Made by a program: the position numbers and the translations under genes. From the NCBI GenBank assembly GCA_963558965.1, contig CAUWIT010000013.1, positions 1 through 64,000 of the forward strand: a stretch of DNA of 64,000 nucleotides, read 5' to 3'. The notes below the pieces were generated by a model. It did no database searches, was not told where the DNA came from, and saw only the letters and a list, made by a program, of their open reading frames with translations. The stretch comes from Gallibacter sp963558965. Lineage in GTDB: Bacteria; Bacillota; Clostridia; Peptostreptococcales; Anaerovoracaceae. Numbering within the stretch: position 1 is the first letter of the stretch; every line of letters begins with the position of its first letter. Below, piece after piece: positions 47,064 to 53,308 of this stretch.

Positions 47064-47113
47064 AAAAACTGTCATAGCCATTATTATTTTTAATTTTGGC
47101 ATGGCAGTTTTTT
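47064..47113 (+). terminator. Intrinsic terminator of clpB
   Basis: AAAAACTG / CAGTTTTT stem with inner CCA / TGG pairing and a T run, 25 bp after the stop codon. Confidence 0.85.
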
Positions 47114-47169
47114 GTTGGAAATCATCTAAAAATGCTGTATAATATTACAGTTAGAGAGGGTGAACACAT

Positions 47170-47940
47170 ATGGAAACTTTATCGCCGATATTGCTTATTT
47201 TTGTAGTTTTCGTAGCAGGAATGGCAGGGTTTATAGATGCAATTGCTGGTGGTGGCGGACTTATAACGTTGCCAGCTTACTTGTTGACAGGTATGCCAGC
47301 TCACAATGCTTATGCAGTAAATAAATTTGCAGCTGTAACAGGTACAACGATAGCTTCTGTTAACTATTTTAAAAATGGAGCAATGGATATAAAAGCTGCT
47401 ATAGTCGCAGCTATTGGAAGTGGCGTAGGCAGCGCAGTAGCTGCACAAATAGTTATGATACTTACAGATAGCATACTAAGGTATATGGTTTTGATTGCTA
47501 TACCTATAGTTGCTGTAATAGTATTTACATACAAAGGTGATGGTGATATAAACAGAGCGCCTAAAAAAATGAGCGTTAAAAAGGCTGTAATGGCATTCCT
47601 AATTGGAACACTAGTCGGTGCGTACGATGGCCTAATAGGGCCAGGCACTGGGACTTTTGCCATAATCGCATTTGCAAAAATTATGAAATACGATTTGCTA
47701 ACTGCAGGTGGCAACGCAAAAGTTGTAAATTTTGCTAGCAATATAGCTGCCATGATAACATTTATGATAAATGGTTTAGTTATATTTAAAGTTGCTATAC
47801 CATGTGCAATTGCAACTATAATTGGATCACAAGTAGGCAGTCATATGGCCCTTAACAAAGGTGCGAAATTTATCAAACCTATGATGATAGTCGTTGTAGT
47901 TTTAATGCTATTAAAGATGGCATTTGATTTAATAAAGTAA
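47170..47940 (+). CDS. TauE/SafE-family permease
   Basis: The 256-aa membrane protein has about eight helices and the family motifs GFIDAIAGGGGLITLPAYLL (start) and GTLVGAYDGLIGPGTGTF (middle). The family exports or imports sulfur compounds such as sulfite, sulfoacetate or taurine-derived anions; the substrate here is not known. GAGAGGGTG lies before the ATG. It is a stand-alone gene 34 bp before feoAB. Confidence 0.88.
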   Translation: METLSPILLIFVVFVAGMAGFIDAIAGGGGLITLPAYLLTGMPAHNAYAVNKFAAVTGTTIASVNYFKNGAMDIKAAIVAAIGSGVGSAVAAQIVMILTDSILRYMVLIAIPIVAVIVFTYKGDGDINRAPKKMSVKKAVMAFLIGTLVGAYDGLIGPGTGTFAIIAFAKIMKYDLLTAGGNAKVVNFASNIAAMITFMINGLVIFKVAIPCAIATIIGSQVGSHMALNKGAKFIKPMMIVVVVLMLLKMAFDLIK

Positions 47941-47974
47941 TTATTAAAATGATTATTATACAGGAGACAGCGTT

Positions 47975-50338
47975 ATGAATTTAAAAGAACTACAATGTGG
48001 GAAGAGCGCAAAAATCCTTTCAGTTGGTGGAGAGGGTGCGCTTAGACAACATTTTTTAGACATGGGTCTAATACCAGGTGCTGAGTTAACCATGGTTAAA
48101 CTAGCGCCAATGGGAGATCCTATGGAATTAAAAATCCATGGGTACGAACTAACGCTTAGATTAGCTGATGCAGAGAAGATTGAAATCGAGGAAATAGACC
48201 AGCTAACTTTGCGTAAAGAGCCTGATGTTGAAAAGGCTATGAAAAAGAAAAGCAAAAAGCAAATTGAACATCCTGGATTAGGGGAGTCAGGTAAATATCA
48301 CGATAAGGAAACTGAAAACCCAGTACCAGATGATGAAGTTTTGACATTTGCTCTAGTTGGTAACCAAAACTGCGGCAAGACTACATTTTTTAATAAGCTA
48401 ACAGGATCAAATCAGCATGTTGGGAATTTCCCAGGTGTAACTGTAGACAGAAAAGATGGAGTTATAAAAGGGCATCCTAATACTTTGGTAACTGACTTGC
48501 CAGGTATATATTCTATGTCGCCTTACAGCAGTGAGGAAATTGTTACACGTGAATTTATTTTGCAGGAACATCCAAAGGGCATAATCAATATTGTTGATGC
48601 ATCAAATATAGAAAGAAATCTGTATTTGACATTGCAGCTAATGGAGCTTGATATTCCAATGGTTATAGCTCTTAATATGATGGATGAAGTTCGTGAAAAC
48701 GGCGGAACAGTGCTGGTAAATGAAATGGAAGATATTTTAGGTGTGCCAGTTATACCTATTTCAGCCATAAAAAATGAAGGAATTGACGAGGTAATTACTC
48801 ACGCTCTTCATGTAGCAAAATATCAAGAAAAACCAGTGAAAGTTGATTTTTGTGAAGCATCTGGAAATGGCAGTGCAGTTCACAGAGCTATTCATGGTAT
48901 TATGCACTTAATTGAAGACCACGCAGAAGAAAAAAATATACCATTGAGATTTGCAGCTTCTAAATTAGCTGAAGGTGATAGCCTAGTTTTGGAGAAATTG
49001 CAGCTTGATGAAAATGAAAAGCATATGCTTGAGCATATTAGATGGCAGATGGAAAAAGAGAGAAATCTTGATTGCGCTGCTGCTATTGCTGATATGAGAT
49101 TTCAGTTTATACAAAATCTTTGTGAAGAGACAGTTGTAAAACCAAAGGAGAGCAAGGAACACGCAAGAAGCCGTAAGATAGATAAAATACTTACAGGTAA
49201 ATACACAGCCATTCCTGCTTTTATAGGCATAATGGCAGTAGTTTTTGCTTTGACATTTAATTTTATAGGCAAGTGGCTTTCGGATTTACTAAATCTTGGC
49301 ATAGGTGCGTTGACTGATTTAGTCGACGGTGCGCTTGTGGTAATCGGCGTCAACGATACGTTGCATTCGCTGATTATAGACGGGATATTTAACGGTGTCG
49401 GCAGCGTTTTAGGATTTTTGCCTACAATTGTAACTTTGTTCTTCTTTTTATCAATACTAGAAGACAGCGGATATATGGCGAGGGTTGCATTTGTAATGGA
49501 TAAGCTCCTTAGAAAAATCGGGCTTTCAGGGAGAAGTATTGTGCCGATGTTGGTAGGCTTTGGTTGTACAGTTCCAGGGGTAATGGCAAGTAGGACTCTT
49601 TCATCTGAGCGTGATAGAAAAATGACAATTTTGCTTACTCCATTTATGAGTTGTTCTGCTAAACTGCCTATATATGCATTTTTCACAGCGGCATTTTTCC
49701 CAAAATATGGGGCTCTTGTGATGATAGGATTGTATTTTGGAGGAATTGTTGTCGGTATACTGTTTGCTTTGTTACTAAAGGGAAGTATGTTTAAAGGCGA
49801 GCCAGTTCCTTTTGTAATGGAGCTTCCTAATTATCGTATGCCTGCGGCTAAAAATGTTGGACAGCTTCTTTGGGAAAAGGCAAAGGATTTCTTGCAGAGA
49901 GCTTTTACTGTAATTTTTGTGGCAACTATCGTTATTTGGTTCTTACAGACATTTAACACTCATTTTGAGGTTGTAGTTGATTCAAAAGACAGTATACTAG
50001 CTGCTATCGCTGGAATGATAGCACCGATTTTCGTGCCTCTTGGTTTTGGAGATTGGAGAATTTCAACTGCTTTGATAAGTGGATTTATGGCAAAAGAAAG
50101 TGTAGTTTCAACTTTGTCAGTTTTAATACCGTCAAATGCAGTTTTAACTTTATTTTTGACTCCTGCTAGCGCATTATCACTATTAGTATTTTGTCTACTA
50201 TACACTCCTTGTGTTGCGGCTGTTGCTTCAATTAAGAGAGAGTTAGGTGGCAAATGGGCAGTTGGCGTTGTAGTTGCACAATGTGTGATTGCTTGGATAT
50301 GTGCGTTTATAGTTTATGGAATCACAATGATATTTTAA
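47975..50338 (+). CDS. feoB: Ferrous iron transporter, FeoA-FeoB fusion
   Basis: The 787-aa protein fuses an SH3-like FeoA domain (1-78, ILSVGGEGALRQHFLDMGLIPG) to FeoB. The G-domain has GNQNCGKTTFFNKL (G1), GVTVDRK (G2), DLPGIYSM (G3) and NMMD (G4). The membrane part shows two gate regions with cysteines, GFGCTVPGVMASR and LLYTPCVAAVAS. It imports Fe2+, as expected of an anaerobe. The FeoA fusion is common in Clostridia and Bacteroidetes. AGGAG lies before the ATG. The terminator that follows is the first copy of a repeat. Confidence 0.95.
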   Translation: MNLKELQCGKSAKILSVGGEGALRQHFLDMGLIPGAELTMVKLAPMGDPMELKIHGYELTLRLADAEKIEIEEIDQLTLRKEPDVEKAMKKKSKKQIEHPGLGESGKYHDKETENPVPDDEVLTFALVGNQNCGKTTFFNKLTGSNQHVGNFPGVTVDRKDGVIKGHPNTLVTDLPGIYSMSPYSSEEIVTREFILQEHPKGIINIVDASNIERNLYLTLQLMELDIPMVIALNMMDEVRENGGTVLVNEMEDILGVPVIPISAIKNEGIDEVITHALHVAKYQEKPVKVDFCEASGNGSAVHRAIHGIMHLIEDHAEEKNIPLRFAASKLAEGDSLVLEKLQLDENEKHMLEHIRWQMEKERNLDCAAAIADMRFQFIQNLCEETVVKPKESKEHARSRKIDKILTGKYTAIPAFIGIMAVVFALTFNFIGKWLSDLLNLGIGALTDLVDGALVVIGVNDTLHSLIIDGIFNGVGSVLGFLPTIVTLFFFLSILEDSGYMARVAFVMDKLLRKIGLSGRSIVPMLVGFGCTVPGVMASRTLSSERDRKMTILLTPFMSCSAKLPIYAFFTAAFFPKYGALVMIGLYFGGIVVGILFALLLKGSMFKGEPVPFVMELPNYRMPAAKNVGQLLWEKAKDFLQRAFTVIFVATIVIWFLQTFNTHFEVVVDSKDSILAAIAGMIAPIFVPLGFGDWRISTALISGFMAKESVVSTLSVLIPSNAVLTLFLTPASALSLLVFCLLYTPCVAAVASIKRELGGKWAVGVVVAQCVIAWICAFIVYGITMIF

Positions 50339-50351
50339 TTAAATAAAGAGT

Positions 50352-50420
50352 ATACAATTTTTGGTGTTGGTGATGAAATGTATTTTTATCGTTAGCACCT
50401 TTTTTCATTGTAAAAAAATA
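50352..50420 (+). repeat. Direct repeat copy R1, also the feoAB terminator hairpin
   Basis: The segment reads ATTTTTGGTGTTGGTGATGA, then AATGTATTTTTATCGTTAGC and ACCTTTTTTCATTG and ends AAAAAAATAA. The GGTG...CACC arms form a long hairpin followed by six T, so it can end feoAB mRNA. A second copy with about 80% identity lies at 50916-50980 (R2). In both, the A7-TAA end on the plus strand is also the U-run of a minus-strand hairpin. Confidence 0.8.
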
Positions 50421-50424
50421 ACAG
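50408..50424 (-). terminator. Short minus-strand terminator, possible relic of a fifth RNA unit
   Basis: On the minus strand GCAGCC-TTTT-GGCTGT runs into TATTTTTTT. It has the same position relative to R1 as RNA unit 4 has to R2, but no good -35/-10 pair lies upstream (to the right), so it seems decayed or is a simple terminator. Confidence 0.5.
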
Positions 50425-50500
50425 CCAAAAGGCTGCTTGAATCTTTTAATGGATTTTAGGTTTTATTTTACCGATGCCATTTGATAAAAAATAAATAAAT

Positions 50501-50565
50501 AAAAAAGCCAGAACTACCAAAATCCCTGGGGTCCAATTCCCCAACAACCTTGATAATTCTGACTT
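50501..50565 (-). ncRNA. Small structured RNA, unit 1 of a four-unit array
   Basis: The predicted transcript (about 65 nt) starts 7-8 bases after a consensus -10. Its 5' arm GTCAGAATTATCAA pairs along 14 bp with TTGGTAGTTCTGGC, and an inner hairpin TGGGG-AATTGGA-CCCCA caps it; the stem then runs into six U. The whole RNA is thus one Y- or rod-shaped structure with a terminator at its 3' end and no room for a coding frame. Promoter: 50573-50601. Function unknown. Confidence 0.7.
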
Positions 50566-50572
50566 CGCTTGC

Positions 50573-50601
50573 ATTATATTATGATTTATACAAAAAGTCA
50601 A
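50573..50601 (-). promoter_or_regulatory. Promoter of RNA unit 1
   Basis: Minus strand: TTGACT (50601-50596), 17-bp spacer, TATAAT (50578-50573). Confidence 0.85.
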
Positions 50602-50635
50602 TAGAATATCTAATGAAAAAATTTATTTTGTAAAA

Positions 50636-50694
50636 TAAAAAGGACTCCCTTATGGCAGCAGCACATACGTCTCCTGCTTTACAGGGAATCCCTT
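50636..50694 (-). ncRNA. Small structured RNA, unit 2
   Basis: About 59 nt. The outer stem pairs AAGG...TCCCT with AGGGA...CCTT across a small internal loop, with inner pairing of GCAG with CTGC, and ends in five U. The first bases (GCTTTCGAAGG) resemble those of unit 1 (GCAAGCGAAG), but the body is different. The -10/-35 spacing equals that of the other units. Confidence 0.65.
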
Positions 50695-50701
50695 CGAAAG
50701 C

Positions 50702-50730
50702 AGTATACTAGATTTAATAGATGTTGTCAA
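50702..50730 (-). promoter_or_regulatory. Promoter of RNA unit 2
   Basis: Minus strand: TTGACA (50730-50725), 17-bp spacer, TATACT (50707-50702), a consensus -35 and near-consensus -10. Confidence 0.88.
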
Positions 50731-50786
50731 TAGTTTTATATAGTCTAAAGGTAATAAAAGAAATATTGAAATTTTCGTTTAATGGT

Positions 50787-50845
50787 AAAAAAATAGCAGA
50801 AACTGTCGGCGGAGCCGACCAGGCTTTTAAGGGCCTAACTTCTGC
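50787..50845 (-). ncRNA. Small structured RNA, unit 3
   Basis: About 59 nt, a clear three-way junction: outer stem AGCAGAA / TTCTGCT, hairpin AGGC-CCTTAAAA-GCCT, hairpin GTCGGC-TCC-GCCGAC, then seven U (with one A before). The plus strand opposite is open as a frame from 50721 to 50972, but that frame has no ribosome site and runs through unit 2's promoter and R2, so it is not a gene. Confidence 0.75.
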
Positions 50846-50852
50846 TAACACA

Positions 50853-50881
50853 AGTATATCAAACATATTAGAAATTGTCAA
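50853..50881 (-). promoter_or_regulatory. Promoter of RNA unit 3
   Basis: Minus strand: TTGACA (50881-50876), 17-bp spacer, TATACT (50858-50853). Confidence 0.88.
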
Positions 50882-50915
50882 AGGTAATTTTAAAGGTACT
50901 AAAAAACTCGGTTCT

Positions 50916-50980
50916 ATAATTTTTGGTGATGGTGATGAAAATGTATTTTGTCGTCAGCATCTTTTTCACTGAAAAAAATA
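50916..50980 (+). repeat. Direct repeat copy R2
   Basis: ATTTTTGGTGATGGTGATGA, AAATGTATTTTGTCGTCAGC, ATCTTTTTCACTG, ending AAAAAAATAA: the same layout as R1, 564 bp away. Its plus-strand hairpin ends in a T5 run although no plus-strand gene precedes it, and its A7 end supplies the U-run of RNA unit 4. Confidence 0.75.
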
Positions 50981-51035
50981 AGGAGCCCCCATTAACTGGT
51001 GCTAAGTCCAGCTAATTTGTTGGGGTCACTCCTTA
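50972..51035 (-). ncRNA. Small structured RNA, unit 4
   Basis: About 64 nt: outer stem ATAAGGAGT / GCTCCTTAT extended by CCCC / GGGG, and an inner hairpin TTAGCTGG-ACTTAGCA-CCAGTTAA of 8 bp, then seven U. The promoter is at 51043-51071. It lies immediately left of the truncated toxin module and is read away from it. Confidence 0.75.
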
Positions 51036-51042
51036 TGTTGTA

Positions 51043-51071
51043 AGTATACTGGACTTAACAGGTATTGTCAA
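51043..51071 (-). promoter_or_regulatory. Promoter of RNA unit 4
   Basis: Minus strand: TTGACA (51071-51066), 17-bp spacer, TATACT (51048-51043). Confidence 0.88.
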
Positions 51072-51169
51072 TTTAGAAGAACAGAAACAAATTATATGCT
51101 CAAAATCAAGCTAAGAAGTATAGGAGATTAGCCGATAATTGCCTTGATGAAGACAATAAGCAAAAATAT

Positions 51170-51919
51170 ATGGTAAAGGCTGATAACTGGCAAGAAAGAT
51201 TAGTTCAGTTGAAAAAAGATGGAAATGAAGATATAATATCAATTGAAGATGAAATATTACTTCAAGATGTATTTGGCAGGAAGATAGATAAGGCCATAAA
51301 AGGTAAAAAGGAATATAGGACTATCCTAAAAAAGAGATTTAATTCTGGATTATCTATTGCAAAGCAGGTATTTTATAAGTATGTGCCTACTGGATATATC
51401 GAAACTATAGAACATACAGGGAGTGGGGCTTATAGCAAGAAAACAAAGAAAATGAGATTAAATTATTTCAGTGATTTGAACGATTATAAAAGAGGGCCAG
51501 GGACCCAGTTTTTCCATGAACATGGACATCTTATTGACGATAGAGCGGGTGACTTGTCATCGTCAGAAGAATTTTCAAACGCGTTAAAAGAAGATTATGA
51601 AAATTATAGGGACAAGCTGAAAGGTAAAAAAAATCTTACAGATAGAGAAATCGACAATTTGATTTTGGATGAAATAAATGATTCCTCAAAACATAGTATA
51701 TCAGATATAATAGATGGCATAACACATGGACAAATTACAGGGAGTGCATCTCATACGCGTGTAAATCCAATGTACTGGGAAGATAAAGGAAATTTGGAAA
51801 GAGAAGCCTTCGCGCATATGTATGAGGCGTGTTTTGATGAACAAAAAATTAAATATATGCATACATATTTCCCTAAATCGTTTCGTGAATTTAAAAATAT
51901 TTTGAAAGGAGCAATATGA
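51170..51919 (+). CDS. Orphan zincin-type toxin module, 5'-truncated
   Basis: The 249-aa frame has a zinc metallopeptidase motif HEHGH (His116, Glu117, His120) in GTQFFHEHGHLIDDRAG and a likely third ligand Glu212 in NLEREAFAHMYEA. This is the look of a polymorphic-toxin C-terminal domain. The start is not real: no ribosome site precedes the ATG, and the frame stays open back to 51077 with YAQNQAKKYRRLADNC, which resembles the linker of phage minor capsid proteins; a further segment LEEQKQ continues one frame over from 51073, pointing to an old frameshift. It is a tail cut from a larger gene. A small gene overlaps its stop by ATGA. Confidence 0.7.
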   Translation: MVKADNWQERLVQLKKDGNEDIISIEDEILLQDVFGRKIDKAIKGKKEYRTILKKRFNSGLSIAKQVFYKYVPTGYIETIEHTGSGAYSKKTKKMRLNYFSDLNDYKRGPGTQFFHEHGHLIDDRAGDLSSSEEFSNALKEDYENYRDKLKGKKNLTDREIDNLILDEINDSSKHSISDIIDGITHGQITGSASHTRVNPMYWEDKGNLEREAFAHMYEACFDEQKIKYMHTYFPKSFREFKNILKGAI

Positions 51920-52197
51920 TGGGCAAAAAAAAGAAAACTCAGAAGGAATTATTTGCAAAAAAACTAACTAGATATAGAAATGAGTTTAATTGTGAATACA
52001 CACTTAGAGAACCTGATGGATATCAAATGCTATTTGATCGAGTTGAAGAAAAATTATACGATATGGAAAAATATAGCATTGACGAGCTCGATGAAATGAT
52101 GGATGAGGCATTTAAAACAGGTAAAAACGTTCTATTAGAAGCATGCAAAGACAAAGAAATGAAAAGAGAAATAACTCCGCCATGGATAATTTTTTAA
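51916..52197 (+). CDS. Probable immunity protein for the zincin toxin
   Basis: The 93-aa product is charged, mostly helical and has no membrane segment: a Lys-rich start, then YRNEFNCEYTL, GYQMLFDRVEEKLYDME and DELDEMMDEAFKTGKNVL. I do not recognise the family. The start overlaps the toxin stop (ATGA), with GAAAGGAG just upstream, and a terminator follows; small acidic genes placed this way after a toxin domain usually encode the immunity protein. The role is inferred from position only. Confidence 0.6.
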   Translation: MMGKKKKTQKELFAKKLTRYRNEFNCEYTLREPDGYQMLFDRVEEKLYDMEKYSIDELDEMMDEAFKTGKNVLLEACKDKEMKREITPPWIIF

Positions 52198-52241
52198 AAA
52201 AGATTGGCAGTATAGGTAACATGCAAAATACTATAGATAAT

Positions 52242-52286
52242 AAGCACTTTGACTCAGACATAAATGTTGGGGCATGGTGCTTTTTT
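52242..52286 (+). terminator. Terminator after the toxin-immunity pair
   Basis: AAGCAC / GTGCTT outer stem with an imperfect inner stem and a TTTTTT run, 44 bp after the immunity stop codon. Confidence 0.75.
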
Positions 52287-52348
52287 AGTACAAAAATAAA
52301 CAAGAAAGGAGCATTAATATGAAAGTAAGAGTAATTTCAATATTTAAC

Positions 52349-52377
52349 TTGACGATGTAGGTGTACACCTACATAAT
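52349..52377 (+). promoter_or_regulatory. Promoter with a 20-bp perfect palindrome as operator
   Basis: TTGACG (52349-52354), 17-bp spacer, CATAAT (52372-52377). The spacer is almost exactly the palindrome ATGTAGGTGTACACCTACAT (52355-52374). A dimeric repressor bound there would occlude polymerase. The ribbon-helix-helix protein encoded 330 bp downstream is a good candidate for binding it, as in CopG-type autoregulation. Confidence 0.75.
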
Positions 52378-52419
52378 ATAAGTATAAGTTAAATGAAAGA
52401 AAATAGAAAGGAGAAAAGG

Positions 52420-52482
52420 TTGGAAGGCAAATTAAAAAAAGCTCAACAAAATGTTGAGCCAGGTAAACAAGTTAATACTTAA
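52420..52482 (+). CDS. Possible 20-aa leader peptide
   Basis: A TTG at 52420 with GAAAGGAG 7 bases upstream opens a 20-codon frame (MEGKLKKAQQNVEPGKQVNT), ending TAA. It is too short to judge by content. It contains a perfect hairpin GCTCAACA-AAA-TGTTGAGC. It could be a leader peptide of the cassette or chance. Confidence 0.3.
   Translation: MEGKLKKAQQNVEPGKQVNT
52434..52459 (-). terminator. Minus-strand terminator hairpin
   Basis: An 8-bp perfect stem GCTCAACA / TGTTGAGC with A7 on its plus-strand left side, which is a U7 tail on the minus strand. Candidate promoters to the right are weak (TATATT at 52486-52481), so an antisense RNA here is possible but unproven. Confidence 0.5.
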
Positions 52483-52492
52483 TATAGCAATC

Positions 52493-52520
52493 TTGACAAA
52501 CTTAATTAAGTATTTAATAA
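52493..52520 (+). promoter_or_regulatory. Candidate second promoter of the RHH cassette
   Basis: TTGACA (52493-52498), 16-bp spacer, TAATAA (52515-52520). Confidence 0.5.
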
Positions 52521-52544
52521 GCTTGTTTATCTAATTATTTAAAG

Positions 52545-52569
52545 GTAGGGTATAAACCATATACCCTAC
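52545..52569. repeat. Perfect 10-bp inverted repeat
   Basis: GTAGGGTATA-AACCA-TATACCCTAC just downstream of the candidate promoter. No T run follows, so it is not a terminator; it could be an operator or an mRNA 5' hairpin over the next start. Confidence 0.7.
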
Positions 52570-52603
52570 TGACAATATAAAACAAATCCAGCCAAAAAGC
52601 AAC

Positions 52604-52687
52604 ATGAAAAAAGAAATTTTAAAGCTAGCAGTAAATGTGGTGATACTTGTAGGACTATTGTATATCGTTTATAAGAGTATATTTTAA
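52604..52687 (+). CDS. Possible 27-aa hydrophobic peptide
   Basis: MKKEILKLAVNVVILVGLLY followed by IVYKSIF: a two-Lys start, one membrane helix and a Lys-containing end. This is the size and form of type I toxin peptides or small membrane regulators. No clear ribosome site precedes the ATG. It lies 16 bp before the RHH gene in the same direction. Existence and function uncertain. Confidence 0.4.
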   Translation: MKKEILKLAVNVVILVGLLYIVYKSIF

Positions 52688-52703
52688 TTGAAGAGGTAAA
52701 GAT

Positions 52704-52874
52704 ATGAAAAACTCACAAAATAAAGCACAGATAAAATATGATGCAAAGAACACTAAACAAATTAGATTGAAGCTTAACATAAAAACGGATGCAGACATAT
52801 TGCAGAAATTAGAAGAAGTTGGAAATAAACAAGGCTATATTAAGGAACTTATTAGAGCTGACATCTCAAAATAA
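52704..52874 (+). CDS. Small ribbon-helix-helix (CopG/Arc-like) DNA-binding protein
   Basis: The 56-aa protein has an N-terminal polar arm, a beta strand (KQIRLKLNIKTD), helix A (ADILQKLEEVG) and helix B (KQGYIKELIRADI): the RHH fold found in many small proteins of plasmids and integrated elements in Firmicutes. GAAGAGG precedes the ATG. The palindrome at 52355-52374 is the natural operator candidate. It points to a mobile origin of this cassette. Confidence 0.78.
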   Translation: MKNSQNKAQIKYDAKNTKQIRLKLNIKTDADILQKLEEVGNKQGYIKELIRADISK

Positions 52875-52880
52875 TTTATA

Positions 52881-52908
52881 AAAGCACATCTTTAAAGGTG
52901 TGCTTTTT
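52881..52908 (+). terminator. Terminator of the RHH cassette
   Basis: AAAGCACATC-TTTAA-AGGTGTGCTTT stem with a T run, 7 bp after the RHH stop codon. Confidence 0.88.
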
Positions 52909-53020
52909 ATTGCCTTATTTCAAGTAAAGCGCTGCAACACTTACTGCAACACTTGATAGTGAATATAGTGGGCTTTTTTACCATATTTTAGGAAAAATCA
53001 GCGATTTTGAAAGGCACTAA
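52909..53020 (-). other. Short stretch with a possible decayed coding tail next to the tRNA
   Basis: On the minus strand a short open frame ending at about 52910 reads MVKKPTIFTIKCCSKCCSAL and then LEIRQ. Cys-Cys-Ser-Lys tails like this occur at the ends of some site-specific integrases, and the place beside a tRNA fits, but the fragment is only 25 codons. It also contains two direct copies of TGCAACACTT. I see nothing else here. Confidence 0.25.
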
Positions 53021-53054
53021 AAAACCCTTAAGACGTTGAAATCTTAAGGGTTTT
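53021..53054 (-). terminator. Terminator of the tRNA-Arg gene
   Basis: AAAACCCTTAAGA pairs perfectly over 13 bp with TCTTAAGGGTTTT around an 8-nt loop; on the minus strand six T follow. It lies 4 bp after the tRNA CCA end. Confidence 0.93.
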
Positions 53055-53058
53055 AAGC

Positions 53059-53135
53059 TGGTGCGCCATTAGGGATTCGAACCCCAGACCTTTGCATTCG
53101 TAGTGCACTACTCTATCCAGCTGAGCTAATGGCGC
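53059..53135 (-). tRNA. tRNA-Arg(ACG), CCA encoded
   Basis: The minus strand folds as a tRNA: acceptor GCGCCAT / ATGGCGC, D-arm AGCTCAGCTGGATAGAGTA, anticodon loop CTACGAA with anticodon ACG, T-arm TGGGGTTCGAATCCCTA, discriminator A and an encoded CCA end. It stands alone with its own terminator. Its 3' end borders the accessory region, the usual side for integration of mobile elements. Confidence 0.96.
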
Positions 53136-53234
53136 ATAGTTATTAAACTGATACAAACAAGATTATACAATAAAACAGTAGTAATTGTCAAAGGAATTTT
53201 GAAAAAAATAATAAATATATTTTTGTGAGATATA

Positions 53235-53263
53235 TTGACATATATTTACAAAAAGGTTAAAAT
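53235..53263 (+). promoter_or_regulatory. Sigma-A promoter of the thioester adhesin gene
   Basis: TTGACA (53235-53240), 17-bp spacer, TAAAAT (53258-53263), 45 bp before the ATG. Confidence 0.85.
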
Positions 53264-53308
53264 TTAGTTGCTTGAATGGAAATATATGTAAATAATGGAG
53301 AGGCTATT

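Noticed and set aside
50526..50545. tRNA-like T-arm in RNA unit 1 (GGGG-TCCAATT-CCCC on the plus strand)
   Set aside because: Only one arm-like hairpin, in the strand opposite to the transcript, with no acceptor, D or anticodon arm.
50721..50972. An 83-codon open frame on the plus strand
   Set aside because: It has no ribosome site, starts inside the promoter of RNA unit 2, runs antisense through RNA unit 3 and its promoter, and ends in repeat R2. The RNA units explain the sequence better.
50501..51071. CRISPR array
   Set aside because: The units do not share a repeat sequence, spacing is uneven and each has its own promoter and terminator.
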